From assembly GCA_025356715.1 (NCBI GenBank), contig JANXRU010000353.1, positions 1-8,391 on the forward strand: 8,391 bases of DNA, in the 5' to 3' direction. Positions 1 to 6,737 of this stretch are shown in pieces; position 1 is the stretch's first letter; each line of letters begins with the position of its first letter. A program made the position numbers and the translations under genes. The notes under the pieces are model-generated. The model was given only the letters and a program-made list of their open reading frames with translations, had not been told where the DNA came from and did no database searches. Origin of the DNA: Bacteroidota bacterium (lineage in GTDB: Bacteria; Bacteroidota; Bacteroidia; B-17B0; B-17BO).

Positions 1-1774
1 TTTTATTTAACAACGGCAAAAGCTGCCCTTTAATACTGGCATGTATGGCAGATTGATTTTTGTTTTTTTCTACACACACATCACAGTAATTGCAATCTTT
101 AAAATCCGTTTCATTAAAATAGGTTAATAATATTCTATTTCTGCATGTATTTTTTTCAGTTGCATAATATATTACACTATCCATTCGCGCTAAAGCTTTT
201 TGTTTTAAGATAGGATAATTAATAAGTCGTATATCTTCAAACTTAAGATTAATACGGTTTTGTAAGAATATCAATTTAGGCAAGGTAGTTTGTGGTATAA
301 AAGAAATAACGCCTTGTGTATTCAAATAATCTAATTGGTTTTGCAATTCGAATTCAGAAATTTTTGCGCGGTATGCTAAATCTTTTTCTTTAATATGGGC
401 ATATTGCTCAAACAAGCCTCCATAACTGCGTAGTAATACTTTAATTAACGGCTCGTGCTTTTGATGTTTCAATTGAAAATTATACAAATCTTCTTTCCCC
501 ATTTTCACCATCATTTTAGATGGCTCGTAACCTGCATCTAATAAAGAAAAGTAACCTTCTTTCTCCAAACATTTAATGGAGTTATAAATCATCACTGGCT
601 TTAAATTATAATTTCTGGCAAGCTCATCCATATTAAAGGTGATGGATAATCCTTCGCCGCTTTCAACAGGAATTTGATAAAAATTAAAAATAGCCTGATA
701 GGTTTGTTTAATTTGTTCTATGGTTGGTGTCTTCTGCTCATACTGTTCTTTCAGCGAGTGTACATCATGTGTATTACATAACAAAATAGCATACGCTGGT
801 TTCTCATCTCGGCCTGCCCTACCCGCTTCTTGAAAATACGCTTCCAAGCTTTCGGGTAAATCTAAATGCACTACAAACCGCACATCCGGCTTATCTATCC
901 CCATACCAAAAGCATTGGTTGCCACTATAATTTGTTGTTTATTATCTATCCAATTTTGTTGTATCACGCTTCTGTCATTTGCTTTGATACCAGCGTGATA
1001 AAACGAAGCGCCTATGCGTTGGTTTAACAGCCATTGACAAATTTCTTCTGTTTTTTTTCGATTACGGACATAAATAATTCCAGAACCACCAATATTTTTA
1101 ATGATTTTAAGCAAGCGTTCATATTTTTTTTCTTCCAACTGAACCACGTACCTAATGTTTTTTCGTTCAAATGATTGTCTAAAAACGTGTTGCTTTTTAA
1201 ATTCTAATTTTTGTTGAATGTCCACTACAACTTCTTTAGTAGCACTAGCAGTAACGGCAATCATACTCACGTTAGGAAAGTATTGACGAAGCTCTGCAAT
1301 TTTTAAATAACTTGGTCTAAAATCATAACCCCATTGCGATATGCAATGTGCCTCATCAATAGCAATTAAACCTATTGGAAGATACGATAGCTTTTGTCGG
1401 AAATCTTCGTTTTCAATCCGTTCAGGCGACAAATATAAAAATTGTACATGACCATAAGCTGCATTATTTAAAGCAATATCAATTTCTTTAGCATTCATTA
1501 CGGAGGTAATCGCAACAGCGCTAATACCTTTGTTTTTTAGGTTTTGCACCTGATCATTCATTAAGGCAATTAAGGGTGAAATCACTAAACATGTGCCACC
1601 ATTAACTAAACCAGGGATTTGAAAACAAATGGATTTACCACCGCCCGTAGGCAAAAGTGCCAAGGTATCTTTATTATCTAAAACAGATAAAATAATTTCT
1701 TCTTGTAAAGGGCGAAAGGAATCGTAGCCCCAATGCTTCTTTAAATGAAAATAAATATCTTGTTTAGCTTGCAA
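1..1774 (-). CDS. recQ: RecQ-family ATP-dependent DNA helicase, 3' end cut by window edge
   Basis: This is a superfamily 2 3'-5' DNA helicase for recombination and repair; 591 codons are visible and the stop lies outside the window. Motifs appear in RecQ order: the N-terminal WGYDSFRPLQ segment, Walker A TGGGKS at about residues 43-48, DEAH at 140-143 followed by the RecQ aromatic loop (CISQWGYDFRPSY), SAT-like TASAT, then the second RecA lobe with YVRNRKKTEE, ATNAFGMGIDKPDVR and QEAGRAGRD. A Cys4 zinc-binding subdomain follows, with C544, C561, C564 and C567. Only the beginning of the winged-helix region is seen after it, so whether RQC or HRDC domains are present cannot be judged. The start is inferred as TTG at 1772-1774: an in-frame TAG lies at 1796-1798 and there is no ATG between that stop and the conserved N-terminal motif. 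No Shine-Dalgarno is visible. It is transcribed divergently from the DUF218 gene. Family assignment is firm; the exact start is less so. Confidence 0.96.
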   Translation of the reverse strand, partial: MQAKQDIYFHLKKHWGYDSFRPLQEEIILSVLDNKDTLALLPTGGGKSICFQIPGLVNGGTCLVISPLIALMNDQVQNLKNKGISAVAITSVMNAKEIDIALNNAAYGHVQFLYLSPERIENEDFRQKLSYLPIGLIAIDEAHCISQWGYDFRPSYLKIAELRQYFPNVSMIAVTASATKEVVVDIQQKLEFKKQHVFRQSFERKNIRYVVQLEEKKYERLLKIIKNIGGSGIIYVRNRKKTEEICQWLLNQRIGASFYHAGIKANDRSVIQQNWIDNKQQIIVATNAFGMGIDKPDVRFVVHLDLPESLEAYFQEAGRAGRDEKPAYAILLCNTHDVHSLKEQYEQKTPTIEQIKQTYQAIFNFYQIPVESGEGLSITFNMDELARNYNLKPVMIYNSIKCLEKEGYFSLLDAGYEPSKMMVKMGKEDLYNFQLKHQKHEPLIKVLLRSYGGLFEQYAHIKEKDLAYRAKISEFELQNQLDYLNTQGVISFIPQTTLPKLIFLQNRINLKFEDIRLINYPILKQKALARMDSVIYYATEKNTCRNRILLTYFNETDFKDCNYCDVCVEKNKNQSAIHASIKGQLLPLLNK

Positions 1775-1915
1775 GGATGAATGATTTAGATGATTCTAAA
1801 ATACTCATTATTTTGGGCATCCATAAAAAAAACATAAAAATATTGTGTATGATATATCGTAAACTGACAAAAGAATTGGGTATCTTTAAATTTCTATTGT
1901 ATAGAAAACGAAAAT
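1775..1915. promoter_or_regulatory. Divergent intergenic region recQ / DUF218 gene
   Basis: This 141-bp AT-rich gap must hold promoters for both flanking genes. One-mismatch matches to the Bacteroidota -7 element TAnnTTTG occur on the plus strand at 1881-1888 (TATCTTTA) and on the minus strand at 1835-1842 (TATTTTTA), but neither has a properly spaced -33 TTG, so the promoters are only tentative. A perfect 7-bp inverted repeat, TTTCTAT-TGT-ATAGAAA, lies at 1891-1907, ending 8 nt before the DUF218 start codon and downstream of the plus-strand -7 candidate. It would sit in the 5' leader as a small hairpin or act as an operator. Confidence 0.4.
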
Positions 1916-2572
1916 ATGTTAGCTCAAAAAAAAATCATATTATTTATTACTGTAACTGGATTATTCGTTTTCCAATCCTGTTTATTATTTCACCCAAGTG
2001 CGGCTAAACTCACTCGTCGTGCCTTAGAAGCACACAAGCAATATGATGCTGTTATTGTGCCGGGTGTCCCTTTTGTAGCGCCTCGTTGGGACATGACTAT
2101 GACCATGCGTGTAGTTTGGGCAGTGCATTTATATAACAGAGGCTTAACCAAAAAAATCATCATGAGTGGCGCTTCTGTATATTCTCCTTTTGTAGAAGCG
2201 GAGATGATGAAACTATACGCTATTAAATTTGGAGTGCCTGCCGAGGATATTATTGTTGAAGACAAAGCGCAACATAGTACTGAAAATATTTGGTATGGAT
2301 ATAAATTAGCAAAATCCTTAGGTTATGAAAATATTGCTTTGGCTACAGATCCTTTTCAAACGCGCATGACCTACCGATTTGGGAAAAAACGCTTAAAGCC
2401 TTTAAGATACTTACCTGTTATTTTTGATACACTGAGATTACTTCCTCAAGCAACTCCTGAAATAGACTATCAACCATACGAGGTTAAAGACTTCAAATCT
2501 ATAGTCGAAACTCAAAGTAAATGGTATCGCTTAAGGGGAACCATGGGCAAGCACATTGATTTTAAAAAATAA
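1916..2572 (+). CDS. DUF218 (SanA/ElyC/YdcF-like) envelope protein, probable lipoprotein
   Basis: The 218-residue product carries the DUF218 fold throughout. The N-terminal strand reads DAVIVPG (residues 44-50). The central SGAS (84-87) is followed by an acidic EAEMMKLYAIKFGVP helix (94-108) and the conserved VEDKAQHSTENI segment (114-125); ATDPFQTRM corresponds to the usual T-S-P-F-H-T-R-R motif. E. coli relatives SanA and ElyC are envelope proteins linked to barrier function and cell-envelope carbohydrate metabolism, but their chemistry is poorly defined, so no reaction is assigned. Residues 5-21 are hydrophobic after two lysines and end in FQSC, with C22 a plausible lipidation site; most family members instead use a transmembrane anchor. 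The N-terminus therefore either anchors it as a lipoprotein or is a simple membrane helix. The ATG at 1916 is the only start giving a proper signal region. A strong terminator follows directly. Confidence 0.88.
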   Translation: MLAQKKIILFITVTGLFVFQSCLLFHPSAAKLTRRALEAHKQYDAVIVPGVPFVAPRWDMTMTMRVVWAVHLYNRGLTKKIIMSGASVYSPFVEAEMMKLYAIKFGVPAEDIIVEDKAQHSTENIWYGYKLAKSLGYENIALATDPFQTRMTYRFGKKRLKPLRYLPVIFDTLRLLPQATPEIDYQPYEVKDFKSIVETQSKWYRLRGTMGKHIDFKK

Positions 2573-2574
2573 AA

Positions 2575-2613
2575 AAAGCCTCAATTATTTCTAATTGAGG
2601 CTTTCGTTTTTTT
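2575..2613. terminator. Bidirectional intrinsic terminator
   Basis: A perfect 13-bp stem pairs 2575-2587 (AAAGCCTCAATTA) with 2592-2604 (TAATTGAGGCTTT) around a TTTC loop. A T-run at 2607-2613 follows on the plus strand, and the A-run at 2571-2577 gives a T-run on the minus strand, so it can terminate both the DUF218 gene and the convergent T9SS cargo gene. It begins 3 nt after the DUF218 stop codon and lies within 20 nt of the stop of the opposing gene. Confidence 0.93.
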
Positions 2614-2622
2614 AGTTAAATC

Positions 2623-3570
2623 TTATTTTAAAATCACTATTTTTTTAGTTGTAGAATTATTAGCAGTATTTATACGGATAAAGTAATTACCATTTGCAAT
2701 ATCAGCAACGTTCAATTTAATTTTTGAAGCCACTTCGTTTTTGCTTATTAAAACAACATTTCCAAACATATCAATTAATTCAATGCTTGATAATTCTAAC
2801 GTGTTTTTATTTTCTATATAAACAATACCATCAGTATTTGGAACTGGATACACGTTAAAATTTGTGTTTAAATCATAGCTCAAAGTTGCTAAGCCTGTAG
2901 TAAGGGTCACTGACCCATCAAAAACAACCGTGTCAATTCTAAAAGTTCCCGTATTAGCTTCTGCGTTCCAGGCATATAATCTAAAATTAACAGGATTTGT
3001 TATACTAGTAAAGCTAGCTCCACCTAAAATAACCGAACAGCCTTTTTGTTGAGCATTGGTTGTATAAGTATCTGTGCTCCATAAAAAATTATTTCCTAAT
3101 TGAACAGAAATATTTGTATTCGTACCAACAGAAGCAAGCAAATTATTTGTAAATGCATCTGCATTACTTCTCCAAGCCCAATTACGAGGACCAGTAGAGG
3201 AACGGTTCATTTTAAAAGAAATTGAATTTAAAGTTACCGTTGAACCACTTGCTGGAGTTACCGATACATCATAATATTTAGAAGTGCTTAATGAACCTGT
3301 AAAGGTTGCATCATTTCCATTTAATGCGCCTCCGCCCCAATTAGGAAAAGCAAATACAAATGATGCCGCAGTAAGACTGAATGTTCCTACACAAGAAAAT
3401 GCGCCGAAAGTAACCCCTGAGACTGTTGGTGTAGGCGTTGGATCTACCGTTCCTGTATTGGCAGCTGTTCCGCTTGTAACTGCCGTAAAAGGATACATTG
3501 CAGTAAAAGATTGCGAATTTGCAATGAAAGAAATGGTGAATAAAGTAATCGTAAGTAATTTTTTTATCAT
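2623..3570 (-). CDS. Secreted beta-rich protein with T9SS C-terminal sorting domain
   Basis: This 315-residue protein is predicted to be exported by Sec and then across the outer membrane by the type IX system. Residues 1-20 form a signal peptide (MIKK, a hydrophobic core, then IANSQ). Residues 22-225 are rich in Ser, Thr, Asn and Gly with alternating hydrophobics, as in a beta-sandwich. The stretch around 112-141 (SISFKMNRSSTGPRNWAWRS and on) together with RLYAWNAEANTGTFRIDTVVFDG (197-219) resembles a module seen in many Bacteroidota secreted proteins and PEP-CTERM proteins, often near adhesins or hydrolases, but I cannot name its ligand. Two cysteines (C60, C178) could pair. Residues about 238-315 form a type A sorting domain: NVYPVPNTDG at the start, IELIDMFGNVV in the middle, GNYFIRI near the end and a basic C-terminus. 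The start at 3570 is chosen because it begins the signal peptide; a 9-codon upstream extension to 3597 would spoil it. No catalytic motif is visible. Confidence 0.88.
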   Translation of the reverse strand: MIKKLLTITLFTISFIANSQSFTAMYPFTAVTSGTAANTGTVDPTPTPTVSGVTFGAFSCVGTFSLTAASFVFAFPNWGGGALNGNDATFTGSLSTSKYYDVSVTPASGSTVTLNSISFKMNRSSTGPRNWAWRSNADAFTNNLLASVGTNTNISVQLGNNFLWSTDTYTTNAQQKGCSVILGGASFTSITNPVNFRLYAWNAEANTGTFRIDTVVFDGSVTLTTGLATLSYDLNTNFNVYPVPNTDGIVYIENKNTLELSSIELIDMFGNVVLISKNEVASKIKLNVADIANGNYFIRINTANNSTTKKIVILK

Positions 3571-3626
3571 GTTTTTTTGTTTTAAGATTATACACAATAT
3601 TACAAAAAAAATCTCATTTTTGTATT
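3571..3626. promoter_or_regulatory. Divergent intergenic region with inverted repeat
   Basis: This 56-bp gap separates the two exported-protein genes. A perfect 8-bp inverted repeat, TACAAAAA (3601-3608) and TTTTTGTA (3617-3624), is separated by 8 nt and ends 2 nt before the thioredoxin-family start codon. The right arm includes CATTTTTG (3615-3622), one base from the Bacteroidota -7 element TAnnTTTG and only 4 nt from the ATG, but no suitably spaced -33 TTG is found. It could be an operator, a hairpin, or chance in a very AT-rich stretch. Confidence 0.35.
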
Positions 3627-4634
3627 ATGAAATTGTTAAAAATCATTGCCTTATTTTTGTGTGTATCCAAACTTTCTTTTTCTCAAAATGAAGAAGGGTT
3701 AGTGAAATGGCTTACTATCAAAGAAGCACAAGAGCTAAATAAAAAACAACCTAAACCTTTATTAATTGATGTATATACGGATTGGTGCGGTTGGTGTAAA
3801 CACATGATGAAAACAACGTATTCAAATCCTAATATTGCAAATTATATAAATACATATTTTTATCCTGTAAAGTTTGATGCGGAAACAAAAGATACGATAA
3901 ATTATAATGGCGTGGTTTACAAACCTACATCTAAAGCACCCAAAACGCCTCACGAATTAGCTATTAAGTTTTTAGGAAATAGTTTAAGTTACCCATCAAC
4001 TATTTTTGTAACAAATAATTATGAATATAATTTATTGTCGCAAGGATTTTTAGAAGAAAAAAAAATTGAACCGCTATTAATTTATATTGTTGAGAATATA
4101 TATAAATCAACATCCTATGATGATTTTACAAAACAATTTGAGCATACATTTGTTGATACCGTGTTTTCAAAAGGGCGCTTGAAATTTCAAACACTTAAAG
4201 AGATAGAAAAATCACAAATCAAAAAATCAAAAAAAATATTAATTACTTTTTCTACTAGTTTTTGTAACTCCTGTAAAATATTAAACATTACAACACTTAA
4301 GGATTCGGCAACGGCAGCTTATATTACTAAAAACTATTACATCATCAATTTTGATGCAGAAAGTAATGATACGATTATTTTTAAAGGAGAAAAATGTTTT
4401 AAGCAACTCGTTAATGGTTATCCTTTACATTCCTTTGCGATGAAAACAACTAATAACAGATTACAATTTCCTGCTATAGCAGTGCTTGATGAAAAGGAAA
4501 ATACCTTAGATGTACTTAATGTATTTTTAACCCCTAAAGCATTGATGCCGATTTTGCATTATTATGCAGAGGATAAATTTAAAACCACTAATTGGGCAGA
4601 TTTTTCGAAGACCTATAACGAAACCAAAAAATAA
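3627..4634 (+). CDS. Exported tandem thioredoxin-fold protein (CGWC and CNSC)
   Basis: The 335-residue product has a cleavable-looking signal peptide (residues 1-20, ending SFSQ) and two consecutive thioredoxin-like units. Unit 1 (about 26-176) has the redox motif CGWC at 54-57 and the cis-proline P123 in SYPST. Unit 2 (about 185-335) has CNSC at 213-216 and cis-proline P282 in QFPAI. Both units carry the same features in the same order: CxxC, then FDAE-T/S-x-D-TI (83-91 and 242-250), a family insert, the cis-proline strand, and a closing motif KSTSYDDFTKQF (160-171) or KTTNWADFSKTY near the C-terminus. This indicates internal duplication. The likely role is periplasmic disulfide reduction or exchange; partners are unknown. 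The second active site lacks the aromatic residue before its first Cys (F212 instead of W) and may have a different redox potential or binding role. The start is supported by the signal peptide. The gene is monocistronic by context, convergent with the response regulator 11 nt away. Confidence 0.88.
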   Translation: MKLLKIIALFLCVSKLSFSQNEEGLVKWLTIKEAQELNKKQPKPLLIDVYTDWCGWCKHMMKTTYSNPNIANYINTYFYPVKFDAETKDTINYNGVVYKPTSKAPKTPHELAIKFLGNSLSYPSTIFVTNNYEYNLLSQGFLEEKKIEPLLIYIVENIYKSTSYDDFTKQFEHTFVDTVFSKGRLKFQTLKEIEKSQIKKSKKILITFSTSFCNSCKILNITTLKDSATAAYITKNYYIINFDAESNDTIIFKGEKCFKQLVNGYPLHSFAMKTTNNRLQFPAIAVLDEKENTLDVLNVFLTPKALMPILHYYAEDKFKTTNWADFSKTYNETKK

Positions 4635-4641
4635 TTTCGTT
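4617..4641. terminator. Weak possible terminator hairpin between convergent genes
   Basis: AACGAAA (4617-4623) pairs with TTTCGTT (4635-4641) around an 11-nt A-rich loop that spans the stop codon of the tandem thioredoxin gene. Only two T residues follow on the plus strand (4642-4643). The 11-nt gap before the opposing stop codon leaves no room for a separate structure. The hairpin is weak and AT-rich, so this is tentative. Confidence 0.25.
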
Positions 4642-4645
4642 TTAC

Positions 4646-5335
4646 TTAAAACTCGAATTTGTAGCCAATACCTTTGATAGTTTTGATAAAATCGTCACCT
4701 AATTTTTCGCGTAGTTTACGAATATGAACATCAATAGTTCTATCACCAACTACTACTTCATCTCCCCAAACTTGTTCTAATATATATTCGCGCGTAAATA
4801 CTTTCCCTGGTTTACTTGCTAATAAAGATAAAAGTTTGAATTCTTTTTTAGGTAATACAATTTCTTGGTCCAATTTATAGACCATATGTTTGTCTTTATC
4901 AATACGAATTCCTCCTAAATCCATTTGCGCTGTTTGCTGTTGGTCAGGCGAATGTCTTCTTAATAAAGCTTTAATTCTACTTACAAATACACGTGGCTTA
5001 ATGGGTTTATTGATGTAATCATCAGCGCCTACTTCAAAACCTGCTATTTGAGAGTAATCTTCATTGCGTGCGCTTAAAAAAGCAACCATCACATCTTTCA
5101 AAGAAGCAATTTCTCTAATTTCTCTGCACGTATCAATACCATCCATTTCAGGCATCATCACGTCTAATACTATTAAATGTGGAATTTCTTTTTTTGCAAT
5201 ATTAATGGCATCTCTACCATTTAAAGCCGTGTAAACTTGATAGCCTTCTTTTTTTAAATTGTAACTTAAAAAGTCAAGTATGTCTTGCTCATCATCAACT
5301 AATAATATTTTATGTAAACTGTTATCTGAACTCAT
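4646..5335 (-). CDS. OmpR/PhoB-family response regulator, no adjacent kinase
   Basis: This is a 229-residue two-domain transcription factor of normal family length. The receiver domain (about 9-125) has the acidic pair D14-D15, phospho-acceptor D58 in VLDVMMPEMDG, the signalling residue S88 in FLSAR, and K110-P111 in YINKP, so it should be phosphorylatable. The C-terminal domain (about 135-229) is the OmpR-type winged helix: VLPKKEFKLLSLLASKPGKVFTR, then WGDEVVVGDRTIDVHIRKLR (recognition helix) and the IKGIGYKFEF hairpin. Bacteroidota regulators of this type often sit next to their histidine kinase. Here the downstream neighbour is a convergent thioredoxin-family gene and the upstream one is hemL, so the partner kinase must be encoded elsewhere. 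A promoter match and tandem 11-12 bp repeats lie just upstream and suggest self-control. It resembles PhoB/PhoP-like regulators, but the target stimulus cannot be read from sequence. Confidence 0.95.
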   Translation of the reverse strand: MSSDNSLHKILLVDDEQDILDFLSYNLKKEGYQVYTALNGRDAINIAKKEIPHLIVLDVMMPEMDGIDTCREIREIASLKDVMVAFLSARNEDYSQIAGFEVGADDYINKPIKPRVFVSRIKALLRRHSPDQQQTAQMDLGGIRIDKDKHMVYKLDQEIVLPKKEFKLLSLLASKPGKVFTREYILEQVWGDEVVVGDRTIDVHIRKLREKLGDDFIKTIKGIGYKFEF

Positions 5336-5351
5336 AGGTTATGTATCGTTA

Positions 5352-5379
5352 CAAATTTACGGTTTAAGATTTAGTTCAA
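5352..5379 (-). promoter_or_regulatory. Predicted promoter of the response regulator
   Basis: Read on the minus strand, TAAATTTG (5359 to 5352) matches the Bacteroidota -7 consensus TAnnTTTG exactly, and TTG (5379 to 5377) lies 17 nt upstream as the -33 element. The -7 element ends 16 nt before the ATG, implying a short leader of around 10 nt. This suggests the regulator can be transcribed independently of hemL, 98 nt upstream, although read-through is not excluded because no terminator follows hemL. Confidence 0.55.
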
Positions 5380-5396
5380 CGTTAAGTAAATATTAA
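5362..5396. repeat. Three tandem 11-12 bp imperfect repeats at the regulator promoter
   Basis: On the plus strand three units lie end to end: GTTTAAGATTTA (5362-5373), GTTCAACGTTAA (5374-5385) and GTAAATATTAA (5386-5396). They share the pattern GT-AA-TTxA with one gap in the third. The spacing is about one helical turn, as in the direct-repeat boxes bound by OmpR/PhoB regulators, and the array overlaps the -33 element of the regulator gene. An autoregulatory operator is a reasonable inference, but AT-rich sequence gives such similarity easily. Confidence 0.35.
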
Positions 5397-5433
5397 GAAA
5401 TTGAGTTGTTTTTACTATGGAATTTATAGAGTT

Positions 5434-6711
5434 CTACAGGCTTTCAAATGCAATCTCAAACGCTTTAATGGTTTTTTCAATATCTTGTTGAGTATGTGCT
5501 TCGCTCATAAAACCAACCTCGTAACCTGAAGGCCCACTATAAATGCCATTATTCAGCAATGAGTGATATAACACTTTGAAATGTTTCATGCTATCCGCAT
5601 CAATATCTTCGGCACAAGTAATGGCATTTTTATCCGTAAACGCTAACCAAAATATAGAACCAATACTAAATATTTTAAAATTGTGTTTTTTGTTTTTTGA
5701 TAACCCAGCTATTAATAGTTGTGTTTTCTTTTCTAAATCTTGGTAAAAATTTGGCTTCAAACATTCTGTTAACTGAGCAATGCCAGCTTGCATTGCCACT
5801 GGATTGCCACTCAAGGTTCCGGCTTGATACACATTTCCTTCAGGAGAAATTGAACTCATAATTATTTTACTAGCGCCGTAAGCTCCAACTGGAAAACCGC
5901 CACCAATAATTTTTCCGTAAGTAATAATATCCGGTTTAACATCGTAATATCCCGAAGCACCTGTAAAACCAACTCTAAAACCGCTTATCACTTCATCAAA
6001 TAATAAAAGCGTGCCATGTTTAGCACAGATATTCCTCAAAAAGTGCAAGTACTCTTTGCCTTGCAATAACAACCCATTATTTGCTGGAATAGGCTCGATA
6101 ATAACACAAGCAATTTCATTGTGAAATTGAGCAAAGGCCTGTTCTACGGCTTCTTTATTATTTAAAGAAACGACAATAGTTTCCTTTACAAAACTTTCTG
6201 GTACACCAGCTGATGATGTATTTCCAAAGGTAACTAAGCCTGAACCCGCTTTTACTAATAACGAATCTGAGTGGCCATGGTAACAACCTTCAAATTTTAA
6301 AATTTTATTTCTGCCTGTAAACCCTCTAGCTAAGCGGATAGCACTCATTACCGCTTCTGTTCCACTGCTTACAAAACGTATTTTTTCAATGTATGGATTG
6401 TTAGATAAAATCAATTCTGCTAACTCATTTTCTAAGCGAGTGGGCGCTCCAAACGACGTACCATTACGCATAGTTTTATCTACTGCATTTAAGACGTTAT
6501 CGTTTGCATGCCCTAAAATCAATGGCCCCCAACTAGCACAATAATCAATATATTCATTTCCGTCAACATCCCAAATATGAGAACCTTTCCCTTTTTCAAT
6601 AAATAAAGGGGTTCCACCTACACTTCTAAAAGCACGCACTGGCGAATTTACACCACCTGGAAAAAAAGCTTTTGCTTTCTCAAATAACTTAACGGATTCT
6701 TGGTTTTGCAT
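5434..6711 (-). CDS. hemL: Glutamate-1-semialdehyde 2,1-aminomutase
   Basis: HemL converts glutamate-1-semialdehyde to 5-aminolevulinate, the last step of the C5 route into haem and other tetrapyrroles, using pyridoxal phosphate in the cytoplasm. The 425-residue length is typical. Family signatures run through the protein: FPGGVNSPVRAF (17-28), SSGTEAVMSAIRLARG (115-130, cofactor phosphate site), CYHGHSD (143-149), LLLFDEVISGFR (235-246, with the Asp that contacts the PLP ring), the PLP-binding lysine K267 in TYGKIIGGG, and YQAGTLSGNPVAMQAG further on. The C-terminal GIYSGPSGYEVGFMSEAH segment is also characteristic. The start at 6711 (MQNQESVKLF) is chosen because it matches the usual N-terminus; an in-frame extension to 6789 adds 26 residues of non-family sequence and runs into aroA. 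No other haem gene is nearby. It is divergent from aroA across 60 bp and upstream of the response regulator on the same strand. Confidence 0.97.
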   Translation of the reverse strand: MQNQESVKLFEKAKAFFPGGVNSPVRAFRSVGGTPLFIEKGKGSHIWDVDGNEYIDYCASWGPLILGHANDNVLNAVDKTMRNGTSFGAPTRLENELAELILSNNPYIEKIRFVSSGTEAVMSAIRLARGFTGRNKILKFEGCYHGHSDSLLVKAGSGLVTFGNTSSAGVPESFVKETIVVSLNNKEAVEQAFAQFHNEIACVIIEPIPANNGLLLQGKEYLHFLRNICAKHGTLLLFDEVISGFRVGFTGASGYYDVKPDIITYGKIIGGGFPVGAYGASKIIMSSISPEGNVYQAGTLSGNPVAMQAGIAQLTECLKPNFYQDLEKKTQLLIAGLSKNKKHNFKIFSIGSIFWLAFTDKNAITCAEDIDADSMKHFKVLYHSLLNNGIYSGPSGYEVGFMSEAHTQQDIEKTIKAFEIAFESL

Positions 6712-6737
6712 AATAAAAAATTTGATGTTAAAGATAG

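Noticed and set aside
1777..2007. Open frame of 76 codons on the plus strand between recQ and the DUF218 gene
   Set aside because: Low-complexity Ile/Lys-rich translation with no recognisable pattern, overlapping the first 92 bases of the well-supported DUF218 gene in another frame.
1990..2265. Minus-strand open frame inside the DUF218 gene
   Set aside because: Antisense shadow of a clear coding region; no domain or start signal.
3341..3595. Second minus-strand frame at the 5' end of the T9SS cargo gene
   Set aside because: Different frame over the signal peptide region; the composition is unlike a real protein and it conflicts with a well-supported gene.
3571..3597. Nine-codon upstream extension of the T9SS cargo gene
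   Set aside because: It would put MCIILKQKN before a standard signal peptide that starts at the next Met; the shorter start is far more likely.
3284..3691. Plus-strand open frame overlapping the T9SS cargo gene and the thioredoxin-family gene
   Set aside because: Antisense shadow of the cargo gene; it also runs through the intergenic gap and into the next gene out of frame.
5397..5433. Possible hemL terminator (CTAT / ATAG) after the hemL stop
   Set aside because: Only four AT-rich base pairs without a proper T-run; not enough to call.
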